A stretch of DNA of 64,000 bases from Spirochaetaceae bacterium (GCA_002730875.1 PCBI01000005.1:248001-312000); one strand, 5' to 3'. Positions 26,946-37,063 are shown, numbered from the stretch's first letter. Translations and numbers: made by a program. Notes: generated from the sequence alone by a model not told the origin.

Positions 26946-28160
26946 CTAGAAAAAGACCAGAAAAGCCTGGAGCAGGCCGACCATTCCGCCCAGAAAAGCA
27001 CCCAGGGCGATGAGGGTTAGCTCGTCCTCTTTAAAGACCGAATGCAGCAGCTCTTCAAATTCCGCTGGCGGCAAAAAGGAAAGCCGCCGGGCAACGGTTT
27101 GCTTGATGTCCAGAGCATCTACAATGTAACTTTCCACTCGGTTGGCTACCTGGGGCACGGCGCCCACCAGCATGTTGGCGGTTTGCTCCTTTAGCTGCTT
27201 TTTCTGCTCATCGTTTATCATCATGGGAATCACCGGGGTTTCCTTGACAGCCTGCTCCACGCCCGCGGCCGCTTTGTCCCGCACCATCTGGATCAAAAGA
27301 TCGCCTCCCTTGCCTTCGAAGATCATGCGTACCAGGTTCTCGGAATGAAACACTCGCTTCTGGAGAACATCAGCGAATTCGTAGGATACCTCGGGCTGAC
27401 GCTTGAGAAATAGTCCCTGATAATAGATGAAACCGAACTTACGCGGCTCCAACGGACGAAAAATCATCTGCAGAGCCAGCCAGTTGGTTACGTAGCCTAC
27501 GATTAAACCCATGATAGGCATTACCCACCACTGATTCAGCCAGTGAATGAATCCGAGCTGAAGACAGCCAATTCCAATACCAAACCACAAACCGGACTTC
27601 ACAATAAAGCTAAACTCCGGGCCGCCGCATCGTTGAAACATTTCAATCAGATAGCTTGTATTCTTTCCGCTCAGGGAGGTGGAGACGATGGATTCGAAGT
27701 CGAAAGCGGTATCCAGGTCCTTGCCAAACTCATGATAGATATCTCGAATCTGCTGCGGTATCTGCTTTCGCACCTCTTCAATAATGTTACTCTTAACGAA
27801 ATCAGGAATAACATTCCACAGAAGCGGGTTTTGAGCCTTAATTAGCTTCTCCACAATTTCCCGGGCCTTGAAATCAACAAGACCGGAAATCAATTCGTTG
27901 ATTTTGTCCGGGTCAATTCGCTGATAGAGCTCTTCGGGCTTGATCAATCGTTCGGTGAGGATTCGCGTGATAAGGCCGCTCATCTTAACCGAGTGATGCG
28001 GTATGATCCCCTGCCAGCCAAACTTCCAGACACCTTTGAACTCCTGAGGAGCAAAGATCATTTTCACGGCCAACCAGTTGGTAAACCAGCCAATGATTCC
28101 TGTAGTAACAGGAATGGAAATATAGATCAGTAAATCCTGAGTGGGTATGCCCGCGATCAC
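26946..28160 (-). CDS. DUF445 family membrane protein
   Basis: A 404-residue protein with the DUF445 (YheB-like) layout: an N-terminal helix running into GWFTNWLAVKMIFAP, GWQGIIPHHSVKMS, a central helical domain, a repeated membrane segment with GYVTNWLALQMIFRP and a C-terminal helix ending LGGMVGLLQAFLVFF. The two copies of the TNWLA-x-x-MIF motif show the internal duplication known in the family. Located in the inner membrane; function unknown. Confidence 0.85.
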   Translation of the reverse strand: MIAGIPTQDLLIYISIPVTTGIIGWFTNWLAVKMIFAPQEFKGVWKFGWQGIIPHHSVKMSGLITRILTERLIKPEELYQRIDPDKINELISGLVDFKAREIVEKLIKAQNPLLWNVIPDFVKSNIIEEVRKQIPQQIRDIYHEFGKDLDTAFDFESIVSTSLSGKNTSYLIEMFQRCGGPEFSFIVKSGLWFGIGIGCLQLGFIHWLNQWWVMPIMGLIVGYVTNWLALQMIFRPLEPRKFGFIYYQGLFLKRQPEVSYEFADVLQKRVFHSENLVRMIFEGKGGDLLIQMVRDKAAAGVEQAVKETPVIPMMINDEQKKQLKEQTANMLVGAVPQVANRVESYIVDALDIKQTVARRLSFLPPAEFEELLHSVFKEDELTLIALGAFLGGMVGLLQAFLVFF

Positions 28161-28280
28161 ATGAACCTCCGGGCTACGGTAAATCAGCGGACGGTCATAT
28201 AATCAGAGGTTGATATTGTTTCGCCTGGCGAAAAGCATTCAATTCTCTCATTACAATGGCAGTGGCCGCCGGGATGAGCC

Positions 28281-29060
28281 CTATTTAAATTGCTGGAAAT
28301 CCGGCCGCCGACCCTCCATTACGGAGCGGAAGCCTTCCTGCGCTTCTTTTGTTTCAATTGTTCGTATGGTCCAATCACGGTCCGTCAATTCCATTTTGGA
28401 AAACATTTCTTCAAACGGTAGTCGCAGCGCCTTTTTCATGCCCACTAGCGCGGGGCGCGGGGTTTTGGCCAGCTTCGAAGCAAATGCCAGGGACTTGTCG
28501 AACAGCTCATCAGCATCATAAACTTCATCGATAAGACCAATTTCCTTTGCCTGATCGGGCTTGATTAGCTTTCCCTGCATTAGCAGATCCCGGGCCTGAT
28601 TCATGCCCACCGTTTCCACGAGAATGCGGGCCCCGGCCGCCGGAAAGTTCATACCAATGTTAGCTTCGGGAAAGCCAATCCTGCCTTTCTGTCCGTTCAT
28701 GAAACGATAATCCGAGAAAAGGGCAAAGATCGCCCCGCCGCCCACGCAGTTGCCGTTAATCACCGAAACCACCGGAATGGGAATGCGGAAGAGCACTTGA
28801 GTAGATCGTAGCAAGATATCTACGATTCTGTGGATGTTCTTATGGGGCTGATCCACCATGATTTTGGGATCCAGTCCGTTGCAGAAGAATCCTTTGGCCG
28901 CGCTGGTTAGAAGCATTGCGCTGTAGCTCTTGTTCTTGCCAATCTCTTCCAGAGCGCTTGCCAATTCCAGAAAGCTATCCCCATCCATGGCATTTTGCTC
29001 GTTAAAATCCATGCATAGCTCTACAACGTCGCCGTGTTCTTTGATGATTGCTCCGCTCAT
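28281..29060 (-). CDS. enoyl-CoA hydratase/isomerase family protein
   Basis: A 259-residue crotonase-fold enzyme. Seen: LTSAAKGFFCNGLDPKIM (acyl-CoA/oxyanion region), VSVINGNCVGGGAIFALFSDYRFM (second oxyanion-hole Gly), IGFPEANIGMNFPA and the C-terminal helices. The position that is the hydratase glutamate in many members reads Asn in the IGMNFPA stretch, so dehydration activity is not assured and it may be an isomerase or another crotonase activity. Monocistronic in appearance. Confidence 0.85.
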   Translation of the reverse strand: MSGAIIKEHGDVVELCMDFNEQNAMDGDSFLELASALEEIGKNKSYSAMLLTSAAKGFFCNGLDPKIMVDQPHKNIHRIVDILLRSTQVLFRIPIPVVSVINGNCVGGGAIFALFSDYRFMNGQKGRIGFPEANIGMNFPAAGARILVETVGMNQARDLLMQGKLIKPDQAKEIGLIDEVYDADELFDKSLAFASKLAKTPRPALVGMKKALRLPFEEMFSKMELTDRDWTIRTIETKEAQEGFRSVMEGRRPDFQQFK

Positions 29061-29298
29061 TTCTCTCTTCCTCTGTTGGCCATACGGCCCCCGGGCCCTG
29101 ACCGATTCTTAACTTATCCTGCCTGAATCTACTGATCCTGTTGGGTACGCTGATCCTGCTTTTTCATGAATGCGCTTTTTTCCACCTGCATGATTACCAA
29201 TCCTGCTTTCCAGCCGCAACGCACCTCTGGCCATTGGCCGCCACAGAGACGAATGCGATTCTGGCTCCATCGCGCTAACGCTGGGATTAACCCCGAGT

Positions 29299-30834
29299 CT
29301 AGCTTACGTTGGACATCACCCCTTCAATCCGCTCCAGCAGAGTCTGTTTGCCCAGAAGCGAAAATAGAATAGGCAATTCAAGTCCATGCATCTTACCGGT
29401 AGTGGCCACACGAATAGGCATAAAGAGGCCCCGGCCCTTGGCTCCAGCCGCTTTGCCCGCCGCTTTCATCATCGCCGCATAGTCATCCGGGATCTCCGGA
29501 TTGCCGGACTGTAATTCCTTCTTGAAGGCGTTTACAACATCTGTGGCGCCTTCTGCCGAAAGCACGGCCGCCGCTTCATCGCTTTCCGGCTCCACGTTCT
29601 TACGAAAGATCTCAAGAATGTACGGCCCGGCATCGTCAAGGGTTGTCATGTACTCGCGTATGGAGCCCAACGCTTTGATCAGAAGCTCTTCGTCCTGCTG
29701 AATCAGCCTGGCTACTTCGGAATCCTTTTCCAGAAAGGGCCGGGACAATTCGTATAAAGTAGGAAGCTCGTAATGACGAATATACTTCTGATTGAGCCAA
29801 TTCAGCTTACTCTTCTGGTTGATCCATTTATTCAGCTCGGACCTTTCCATGGACAAAGGATCGAACTCCGCTTCTGATTTGTCTGTTTCGAAGAAGTCGA
29901 ACATGGCCGGACTTTTGGAGCAACGGGCTATGTCGAACTTTTTCGCCAGTCCTCCATCCGGTAAAAACTCCACTGCATCTTCCGGATACCAGCCAAGAAG
30001 GGCCATATAATTTACCAGACCTTCGGACAGATAGCCCAGATCGCGGAAGAGCAACACCGAGGTGGCTCCTCGTCGCTTGGATAATTTCTTACGATCTGTA
30101 CCAACAATTTCGGAGATGTGGGCATAGACAGGCAGCTCGAATCCCAGGGCCTGATGAATCAGGATCTGACGGGGAGTGTTGGAAAGATGGCCGACGCCGC
30201 GAATCACATGGCTGATTTTCATCTCATGATCGTCGATCACCACTGCATAGTTGTATGAAGGGAATCCATCGGACTTTACGATGATAAAATCGCCGATTAG
30301 CCTGGCGTCGAACTTGACACGGCCCTGAACTACGTCGTCGACCACGATTTCGGAAGGATCTACTTTGAAACGGATTGCGTAGGGTTCCCCCGCCTCCTTC
30401 CTGGTCTGTATTTCATCTTCTGACAGGTTGCGACACTTGCCATCGTAGACGTGAGGTACTCCCAGCATTTTGGATCGGCTTTGCTTCTGCTCTAATTCTT
30501 CGCTGGTGCAAAAGCATGGATAGGCAAACCCTTTTGCGATCAAGCCTTCCGTATAGCCGCTGTATCGGTCCAGGCGATCTGACTGCCGGTAAGGACCGTA
30601 TGGGCCGCCTTCGCGCACTCCTTCGTCAGCCTTGATCCCAAGCCAGTCCAGAGAATCGAGAATAATATCTTCCGATTCCTTCGTCGACCGCTCCTGATCC
30701 GTGTCCTCGACGCGAAGCACAAATGAGCCTCCGCATGCTTTCGCATAGAGATAGTTGAAGAGCGCGGTTCGGGCGCCGCCAATGTGCAAAAAACCGCTGG
30801 GGGATGGAGCAAACCTTGTTCTAACTTCGGACAT
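29299..30834 (-). CDS. gltX: glutamyl-tRNA synthetase
   Basis: Class I synthetase charging tRNA-Glu (possibly also tRNA-Gln, if Gln-tRNA is made by amidation). Seen: RFAPSPSGFLHIGGARTAL (HIGH motif as HIGG), LRVEDTDQERS, and the KMSKS-type motif KLSKRRGATSV. The C-terminal anticodon-binding part is complete. Length 511 is normal. Third gene of an apparent unit with two lipoprotein genes upstream: the stop of the 135-residue lipoprotein gene is 6 bases before its start. Confidence 0.95.
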   Translation of the reverse strand: MSEVRTRFAPSPSGFLHIGGARTALFNYLYAKACGGSFVLRVEDTDQERSTKESEDIILDSLDWLGIKADEGVREGGPYGPYRQSDRLDRYSGYTEGLIAKGFAYPCFCTSEELEQKQSRSKMLGVPHVYDGKCRNLSEDEIQTRKEAGEPYAIRFKVDPSEIVVDDVVQGRVKFDARLIGDFIIVKSDGFPSYNYAVVIDDHEMKISHVIRGVGHLSNTPRQILIHQALGFELPVYAHISEIVGTDRKKLSKRRGATSVLLFRDLGYLSEGLVNYMALLGWYPEDAVEFLPDGGLAKKFDIARCSKSPAMFDFFETDKSEAEFDPLSMERSELNKWINQKSKLNWLNQKYIRHYELPTLYELSRPFLEKDSEVARLIQQDEELLIKALGSIREYMTTLDDAGPYILEIFRKNVEPESDEAAAVLSAEGATDVVNAFKKELQSGNPEIPDDYAAMMKAAGKAAGAKGRGLFMPIRVATTGKMHGLELPILFSLLGKQTLLERIEGVMSNVS

Positions 30835-30840
30835 GTGTAC

Positions 30841-31248
30841 CTACCAGATTCGTCTAAATTCTTCGCGCAAACCGATCTTGTGCACCTGAAACACTACGCC
30901 CCAGTACTCATCGTTTATTGGGTCCACTCTTACCACGCGCCCATAATTGTTAATAATTGCCTCCAGTCTTACCTTACCCTGGTAGCTGGGATATCTGGGC
31001 AGAAATGGTTCCCGGGTAATCAGTTCCATGGCGCGAACCCTGCCCTTTTTTAATCCGTTAACCTGCGCTTCCTGACGGCTGGTGGCAAAAATCTGCATAT
31101 AGACCTGATAGGTATTGCTGGAAATCATGCCCGAACGCTTAAATTCTGGCGGAGTCTCCTGCAATTCCCGCAGTGTGTCTTCCGTGGAAGAGCACATCAC
31201 CATGAAAGTGCAAAGTGATATCAAGATGGATGTTTTCAGGAACTTCAT
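30841..31248 (-). CDS. small lipoprotein
   Basis: A 135-residue protein with a lipoprotein signal MKFLKTSILISLCTFMVMC (Cys19). The mature part contains beta strands and the segment GKVRLEAIINNYGRVVRVDPI. No family recognised; it may be an outer membrane-associated lipoprotein. The ATG overlaps the stop of the preceding lipoprotein gene (ATGA) and its stop is 6 bases from gltX, so the three are probably translated from one mRNA. Confidence 0.72.
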   Translation of the reverse strand: MKFLKTSILISLCTFMVMCSSTEDTLRELQETPPEFKRSGMISSNTYQVYMQIFATSRQEAQVNGLKKGRVRAMELITREPFLPRYPSYQGKVRLEAIINNYGRVVRVDPINDEYWGVVFQVHKIGLREEFRRIW

Positions 31249-31883
31249 GGAAGCAATGTGGACGAGTCGGAGTCTGATTTGTCTGTGGTTGATGGCTGTC
31301 TCTTCCAGCCAGGCTCATAGCTTTCGGGATCAAAGCTCAGCCGGATGGATTCCACCTCGTCTATTAGATCGGTTTGTTGTATTCGAAAGACTACAGTGCA
31401 AGCATTGCCATCGCTGGTATCCTGTAAAGCAATGTAGCCTTTCTGTAGAATGGGCGCAAAGTCAATGGTAGCCAGAAACAGGTCCCGGTCCGAAAACCGC
31501 ACCGGATAATCCTGATCGAAACTGGCCCGATTTCCGGTCACCGGTACCGGAGGGATTTCCAGACTGGTATGAAGAAAGATGCGGGCCATCCTGAACTGTG
31601 CTTTTTCCAGAGCCTTGCTGGCACAGATTCGATCCCGCTGGAGCTTTCCGGAATCCGCAGTCGATTGGGCGGTGGCTTTGGTCTGCACCAGATCCCGGGC
31701 GAGGTAGCCCTCTTCGTCCAGGTTGTAGAGAGCGTATCGCTTGTAAACCACTGGCGAGGCTTCCCAGAAGCGGCAACTCAAAGATAGTGGTGCAAGCAAA
31801 GTCAGGAGCAACAGACAAAGGAAAGACACCGCTTTTTTGCGGGCGCAGACAAAATTCACTTGCTGTTCGAAACTCCGGCGCAC
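31245..31883 (-). CDS. putative lipoprotein
   Basis: A 212-residue protein. It begins at a GTG, with a basic n-region, a hydrophobic segment (FLCLLLLTLLAPLSLSC) and Cys37 as the likely lipidation site. The mature part carries no domain I recognise and ends in a Ser/Asp-rich tail. It overlaps the next lipoprotein gene by 4 bases and follows the RNA methyltransferase gene by 39 bases. Confidence 0.65.
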   Translation of the reverse strand: MRRSFEQQVNFVCARKKAVSFLCLLLLTLLAPLSLSCRFWEASPVVYKRYALYNLDEEGYLARDLVQTKATAQSTADSGKLQRDRICASKALEKAQFRMARIFLHTSLEIPPVPVTGNRASFDQDYPVRFSDRDLFLATIDFAPILQKGYIALQDTSDGNACTVVFRIQQTDLIDEVESIRLSFDPESYEPGWKRQPSTTDKSDSDSSTLLP

Positions 31884-31922
31884 CCGGAAAGGCTGCCGGT
31901 GGCCTTCTGGGAAGCAAGCGAA

Positions 31923-33284
31923 TTATGTACGCTCCAGCGAAAGCACCATCTCGCTGTGGGGAGTGCCCGGAAAGAAGTCCAACCAGTGAATGGATCGAAC
32001 ACGGAAACCATCCCTTTGAAGCATACCTAGATCCCGATCAAGGGTTTGCGGATTACAGGAAGAATAGATCAATCGTTTGAAGCCGGACTCGTGGATCCAC
32101 TTGCAGAGGTTTTGCTTCAATCCGGCCCTGGGCGGATTCACAACCAGCAAGGACTTCGAATCAGGCGCCGGAAATCGGCTCTTTAGAAATTCTGCTACAT
32201 TTCCCCTGTAGAGGTCCGCCGAAAGGAACCGTCCTTTCAGCCCCGCAGCGCGAAAGTTGGCTTTGCCGCGATCAATAGAAGGTCCGTGGCTTTCGGCGCC
32301 CAGGTAATCCAACTCTTTGCTTCGACCATCCTTCGTAGCAGACAGCAAAAGGAATCCACCGATGAGGCCGGCGCCGGCGAAAAGCTCGAATACCCGGGAA
32401 GGATAGGTTGCGACGCCCGTGCCGGACCTGCCGGCAGAATTCGCTTCTCCGTTCCTGGACTTCACTTTTTCGGCGGCGGAGTCCGCTTTTTCGTCGGCGT
32501 AGTCCAGTTTGCTAAATAGATCCCGACACAGTTCCCCGATGATTTCCAGCCAGGGAGCAATCAGATAGCGGTTTGCCTGTACGAATCCCTTTTCCGGAAA
32601 GCGCCAGGCGAAATCCAGGCCGGGAAGAGAAATACTATTACTGGAAAGCGAATCATCGCGAAGCTCCAGATCCTTCGAAGAAAAAATACGTTCGTTTAGC
32701 GAGCTGGAAAGGTTCAGACACCCCTGTTCGGGTAAAGCCACAACTTCGTTTGTGTGCAGTCCGAAGAAGCCGCGGCTCCCGGAGCTTTCGTGCAGCCTCA
32801 CCTGGTTTCGGTAACCGTTTCGCGGACCTGTATGGGCCTGGAGTCGGTCCAGATGTTCGGACAGGAATTTGTGTTCTTTCAGAAGAGAAAGTTTTAGCTC
32901 CACTTCCCTATCATAACTGATGTGTCTGTAGCTGCAGCCGCCGCAGGCCGGAAATACAGGACATTCGCTGATCTGTCTTTCGGAGGAAGCTTCCAGAACT
33001 TCTTCGACAACCGCAAAACTATGCGCCGATCGAACCTTGACTACCCTGGCGCGAACCGTTTCGCCGGGTAAGGCCCCGTGCACAAAAAAGATATGGTTTT
33101 CTTTGTGCGAAATCCCAAGACCATTCTGGACCCATTTTTCAACTACAAGCTCCACTACCTGACCGGGAAGGCCCGAAAACGTCGGGTTATGGCCGGGGCT
33201 GACCGGTTCTTTGTCTGTGGATAGGGTCGATTCGCCAGAATTGGACAGGTCATCATCTGTGGAATCAGAGTTTTCTGCGCTCAT
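31923..33284 (-). CDS. TrmA/RumA-type class I RNA (uracil-5-)methyltransferase
   Basis: SAM-dependent methyltransferase for uracil in rRNA or tRNA. A TRAM domain lies at about residues 38-98 (VEKWVQNGLGISHKENHIFFVHGALPGE pattern). The 4Fe-4S cysteines are CPVFPACGGCSYRHISYD; the C-terminal Rossmann domain has FELFAGAGLIGG and the catalytic nucleophile motif LIYSSCNPQTLDRDL. The region around residues 265-290 is a charged, low-complexity insert (EKADSAAEKVKSRNG) before the SAM-binding motif. An acidic/Ser N-terminal extension of about 35 residues precedes the TRAM domain. Which uridine is modified cannot be decided. Confidence 0.9.
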   Translation of the reverse strand: MSAENSDSTDDDLSNSGESTLSTDKEPVSPGHNPTFSGLPGQVVELVVEKWVQNGLGISHKENHIFFVHGALPGETVRARVVKVRSAHSFAVVEEVLEASSERQISECPVFPACGGCSYRHISYDREVELKLSLLKEHKFLSEHLDRLQAHTGPRNGYRNQVRLHESSGSRGFFGLHTNEVVALPEQGCLNLSSSLNERIFSSKDLELRDDSLSSNSISLPGLDFAWRFPEKGFVQANRYLIAPWLEIIGELCRDLFSKLDYADEKADSAAEKVKSRNGEANSAGRSGTGVATYPSRVFELFAGAGLIGGFLLLSATKDGRSKELDYLGAESHGPSIDRGKANFRAAGLKGRFLSADLYRGNVAEFLKSRFPAPDSKSLLVVNPPRAGLKQNLCKWIHESGFKRLIYSSCNPQTLDRDLGMLQRDGFRVRSIHWLDFFPGTPHSEMVLSLERT

Positions 33285-33323
33285 AGGGTTGGGGACAGAG
33301 GATCGCGAAAAGAATACAGGAAA

Positions 33324-33578
33324 TCAGAAGAGTGCGTCCTGCTCTTTTTCCGGAATAGGTTCTACAGAAACCGATCCATCTTCCTGCTTTTTGATGTATT
33401 CGAGTTTCTTCTCGGCGCTTTCGAGGATAGAGGTACAGATCTTTTTGAGCTCCATTCCCTTTTCGTAGGCCTGGATAGAGTCGTCCAGAGTTAATTCGCC
33501 ACTTTCCAGACTTCGGGTAATCTCTTCCAGTTGTTGTAGCGCTTCTTCGAATGAAATGTTTTCTTTTTTCTTTGCCAT
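33324..33578 (-). CDS. xseB: exodeoxyribonuclease VII small subunit
   Basis: An 84-residue protein matching XseB: SFEEALQQLEEITRSLESGE followed by LDDSIQAYEKGMEL and KICTSILESAEKKLEYIK. It binds the large subunit XseA and helps degrade single-stranded DNA. XseA is not in this window. It has its own start after a short gap from the GlmU-like gene. Confidence 0.92.
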   Translation of the reverse strand: MAKKKENISFEEALQQLEEITRSLESGELTLDDSIQAYEKGMELKKICTSILESAEKKLEYIKKQEDGSVSVEPIPEKEQDALF

Positions 33579-33620
33579 GACATTGCTCCAGTTCCGTCCA
33601 CGGGGCCTTGATTCGTGTAA

Positions 33621-34853
33621 CTAGATCCCATCGCCCAGGAAATCCATACTCTCCGGGCTATTACCGGAAACCAGTCGATGCACTAGAGTTGGCATCTCTG
33701 ATTCTACGCTTTGATTTCGACGAGCAAAAATCTTTTCGCAGTCCGCGAGGAAACGATCGGTCTGATACCGTCTGCCGCTGAGGCCCCAGGATAAAGGGTA
33801 CAGGTACTTGGGCGGATGACCTCCGAAAACGTTACTGCCGGCATCCAGCACCGTTCCCGTGTTGACCATGGTTCCAATGGCGGTCTTCACGCAGTCTCCC
33901 AGTATGGAACCGAACTTGATTCGCCCGGTGGAGACCTCTACGATTTCGCTGTCATAGTCAGGGAACTGATCCACCGGAAGCTTGAGGCGAATTTCACCGT
34001 AATTGTTCTTCAGGTCCGAGGTAGTACTCAGCGCCCCCAGGTTGATCCAGCTTCCAAGGATGCTATGACCCAGAAATCCTTCGTGGTGCTTGTTTGTGAA
34101 GTCGCCAATGATGCAGTTTTCGATTTCGCCGCCCAGCCGGCAACCGGCCCCCAGAAGGTTTCCGCCGGTAAGCCGCAGATTATCCAGTCTACAACCGGGA
34201 CCTGCATACAGTGGCCCCTCAATGAAAGAAAACGGACTGATTCTTACATCTTCGTCGAGAATAACGGGCCCTTCCCTTACATCCAGCACCACGGCGGGAC
34301 CGATTTCGCAAGTAGGATGCACCATCAGGTTGCCTGGATTGCCCAGCACCTGCACGCCTTCCAATGAATGATAGGGCCCGGACAGCCATTGCCAGCGAGC
34401 GCTTTCAATATCGGACACCTTGCCAGATCTGGAATCCGTGTCGGCTTGCTGCGATTGGCGAATCAAATCCAGGTCTTCCTGAATCAGACCGGAAATGTCA
34501 TCCAGTACACGAAAAAGGGACAACCTGGACGAGGTTTTGATCTCTATTCCGGATTTCTGCGAGAGTTGCTGTATTTCCTGCTCCGGTCGACCGCGATCAG
34601 ACGCAGCCAGGTGCAACGGATCTCCGGGAGATAGGCTTTGAAGCGGTGTAGCCCCCAGGGTCCTTGAGAAAAGGCCCTCCAGTTCCGCATCGGGATGATA
34701 GTATAGCAGGCGACTTGTTGGGAACTCCAGGCGAATCCTTTCCCATTCGCTCAAAAGGCCGGTACGATACCGAAAAATGCTGCGGAATCGGCTAAGGGGA
34801 CGATGCTCAAGCAGCCCCCGCTCAATCAATAAAATGTCCGGATTATCTGGCAT
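33621..34853 (-). CDS. GlmU-like putative sugar nucleotidyltransferase with left-handed beta-helix
   Basis: A 410-residue protein of the putative sugar nucleotidyltransferase type (NTP_transf_4): a divergent N-terminal half with LLIERGLLEHRPLSRFRSIF and GLLSEWERIRLEFP, then a left-handed beta-helix from about residue 175 with hexapeptide repeats (VVLDVREGPVILDEDVRIS, YAGPGCRLDNLRLTGGNLLG). The usual GlmU loop GxGxxM is not visible, so activity as a uridylyltransferase is not certain; known relatives are annotated as GlmU-like. It lies 20 bases after glmS in the same direction, which supports a role in amino-sugar nucleotide synthesis. Confidence 0.78.
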   Translation of the reverse strand: MPDNPDILLIERGLLEHRPLSRFRSIFRYRTGLLSEWERIRLEFPTSRLLYYHPDAELEGLFSRTLGATPLQSLSPGDPLHLAASDRGRPEQEIQQLSQKSGIEIKTSSRLSLFRVLDDISGLIQEDLDLIRQSQQADTDSRSGKVSDIESARWQWLSGPYHSLEGVQVLGNPGNLMVHPTCEIGPAVVLDVREGPVILDEDVRISPFSFIEGPLYAGPGCRLDNLRLTGGNLLGAGCRLGGEIENCIIGDFTNKHHEGFLGHSILGSWINLGALSTTSDLKNNYGEIRLKLPVDQFPDYDSEIVEVSTGRIKFGSILGDCVKTAIGTMVNTGTVLDAGSNVFGGHPPKYLYPLSWGLSGRRYQTDRFLADCEKIFARRNQSVESEMPTLVHRLVSGNSPESMDFLGDGI

Positions 34854-34873
34854 ACGGAATCTTGCGATCCCGG

Positions 34874-36706
34874 TTACTCCACAGTGACAGATTTGGCCAG
34901 GTTTCTGGGCTGGTCCGGCTCACATCCTCGTTCCAGAGCGACGTAGTATGCCAGAAGCTGCAGCGGAATAACCGATAGGATGGGAGTAAGGTAATCGGGA
35001 CAGTCCGGGATGGTAAAGCAGAAATCTGACATGGCCGGCACTGTCTCATCGCCTTCGGTAACAATGGAGAGAATCTTGCCCTTTCTGGAACGAACCTCTT
35101 CGATGTTGGAGACCATTTTTTCGTAGATCTCCGTTTTGGGGGCCAGACAAACCACTGGCACCTCGTCGGTGATCAAAGCGATGGGCCCGTGTTTGAACTC
35201 GCCGCCAGCATAGCCCGAAGCATGAATATACGAAACCTCTTTGAGCTTAAGCGCTCCTTCCAGAGCCGTGGGGTGATTGAAGTGCCTTCCCAGAAATACA
35301 AAGTCCTTGGTTGTGCGAAACTGCTTGGCCATCTCTTTGATTTCGTCGGCCTTTTCCAGGATAGCCTCAATCTTCGCAGGTATCATGCGAATCTCTTGAA
35401 ACATGCCCTGCCGGTCTTCCTTTTCTGTAAGCCAGCGAACGCCGGACATCATTAGCGAGAAAAACAGCAGATGCATGATCTGCGCTGTGTAGGCTTTGGT
35501 TGAGGCTACGCCGATCTCTGGCCCGGCCATTAGATCTATATGAGCATCGGATTCATGGGCAATTGTGGATTCTGTTCGATTCACCAGCGAAAGGACTCTA
35601 CAGAATTTGGCTTTGGCTTCGTGAACGCCGGCCAGGGTATCCGCCGTTTCTCCGCTCTGGGAGATGGCCATAACCAGGGTGTCCCCTTCCGCAATGGGGT
35701 TTCGGTAGCGAAACTCCGAAGAGATGTCCACCTCTGTAGCAACCCGGGCGAATCGCTCCAGATAGATCTTTCCCACCATCCCGGCATGCCAGGATGTACC
35801 GGCCGATGTAACCAGTATTCGCCCGACCCTGCCGAAAAAGTCGTTGGACATTTCCATTTCATCGAATCGAATCTTTCCCTTTTCATCCATGCGCCGTTCG
35901 ATGATGCGACGGAGCATGTCAGGCTGCTCATAGATTTCCTTGAGCATGAAGTGCTCATAGCCGCCCTTGTCCAGTTCGCTCACCTGCATGGTGATCTTCG
36001 TTGTTTCGAATTCTACCTGGGAGCCGTCCGCATCGAATAAATGCATACCGTCTTTGTCGATATAGCCCCATTGGCCATTCTCGATGATGTATTGATACTT
36101 TGCCTGGGGAATGACGGCCAGAATGTCGCTGGCCAGGAAGGTTTCGCCGGAACCTTGCCCGAAGACCAGGGGAGAACCGTCCCGCGCAAAAAATACCTGA
36201 TCCGGATAATCATCATGCACCAGACAAAAGGAGTAGCGGCCTTCCAATCGGACCACTGCCTTCCGAATCGCTTCCTTTAGATCTCCGGTCTGCTTCAGTT
36301 CTTCTTCTATAAGATGGGGAATGACTTCGGTGTCGGTATCGGTGTGGAACAAATGCCCTTTGGATATTAGCTCATTTCTGAGAATGTGATGGTTTTCGAT
36401 GATTCCGTTGTGAACCAGAGCCATCTTCTTCTTGCAGTCTGTGTGCGGATGGGCATTTCCTTTGCTGGGCTGTCCATGGGTGGCCCAGCGAGTATGCCCG
36501 ATGCCGGCCGGACCGTCGATTGGATAGAGTTTGAGCAGATCTTCCAGTTCTTTGATCTTGCCCTTCTCTTTTCGGACTTCCAGCTCGCCTTTATCAATAG
36601 TGGCGATGCCCGCCGAATCATACCCGCGATATTCCAGTCGGGTAAGACCTACCAGAAGCACCGAGTGCACTGATTTTGGGCCCGCATAAGCTACGATTCC
36701 ACACAT
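34874..36706 (-). CDS. glmS: glutamine-fructose-6-phosphate aminotransferase (GlmS)
   Basis: Makes glucosamine-6-phosphate, the first step of UDP-GlcNAc synthesis. N-terminal glutaminase domain starts MCGIVAYAG with the catalytic Cys2 and has RLEYRGYDSAG and TRWATHGQPS; two SIS isomerase domains follow (SAGTSWHAG, AISQSGETADTLAG, LGRHFNHPTALEGALKLKE). The C terminus PRNLAKSVTVE is the family end with the catalytic lysine region. Length 610 is normal. Upstream partner of the GlmU-like gene. No ribozyme-like leader is recognised in the 357 bases before it. Confidence 0.96.
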   Translation of the reverse strand: MCGIVAYAGPKSVHSVLLVGLTRLEYRGYDSAGIATIDKGELEVRKEKGKIKELEDLLKLYPIDGPAGIGHTRWATHGQPSKGNAHPHTDCKKKMALVHNGIIENHHILRNELISKGHLFHTDTDTEVIPHLIEEELKQTGDLKEAIRKAVVRLEGRYSFCLVHDDYPDQVFFARDGSPLVFGQGSGETFLASDILAVIPQAKYQYIIENGQWGYIDKDGMHLFDADGSQVEFETTKITMQVSELDKGGYEHFMLKEIYEQPDMLRRIIERRMDEKGKIRFDEMEMSNDFFGRVGRILVTSAGTSWHAGMVGKIYLERFARVATEVDISSEFRYRNPIAEGDTLVMAISQSGETADTLAGVHEAKAKFCRVLSLVNRTESTIAHESDAHIDLMAGPEIGVASTKAYTAQIMHLLFFSLMMSGVRWLTEKEDRQGMFQEIRMIPAKIEAILEKADEIKEMAKQFRTTKDFVFLGRHFNHPTALEGALKLKEVSYIHASGYAGGEFKHGPIALITDEVPVVCLAPKTEIYEKMVSNIEEVRSRKGKILSIVTEGDETVPAMSDFCFTIPDCPDYLTPILSVIPLQLLAYYVALERGCEPDQPRNLAKSVTVE

Positions 36707-37063
36707 GCCTGGCAGATTTTGCCCGGCGGGTTTTGGAGCAAGTAGGAAAGCTGGCCAGAATTCTCTAGAATCCGCTATACATTATTTGTGTAAGGCCGGG
36801 GCCACACTGTGACCTTTTGGATACAGTGCCGGCAGCCAATCTGTTAGCCGATGGATTTCGCAGCCGATGGTTACTTCGCAATCGGTTCCGCCAGCCAATT
36901 GACTTCGTAGCGCCGATCCGGCTATTTCCGCTTTTCGCATGAAAAGACCCCGGGCGCATGGGCCGCTCCCTGGATGCGATCCGACAGTATGGCCCGGGGC
37001 CCTGGCGTAAGGGGCTGCCTCTGGAAGAATCCTCCGAGCATTGCGTGCCCTGGACCCGGAAAG
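36707..37063. other. intergenic region upstream of glmS, no gene seen
   Basis: 357 bases without a convincing gene. It must hold the glmS promoter; an AT-rich stretch near 36774-36788 reading TATAG on the minus strand is a possible -10, without a good -35. I see no recognisable ribozyme. Confidence 0.4.
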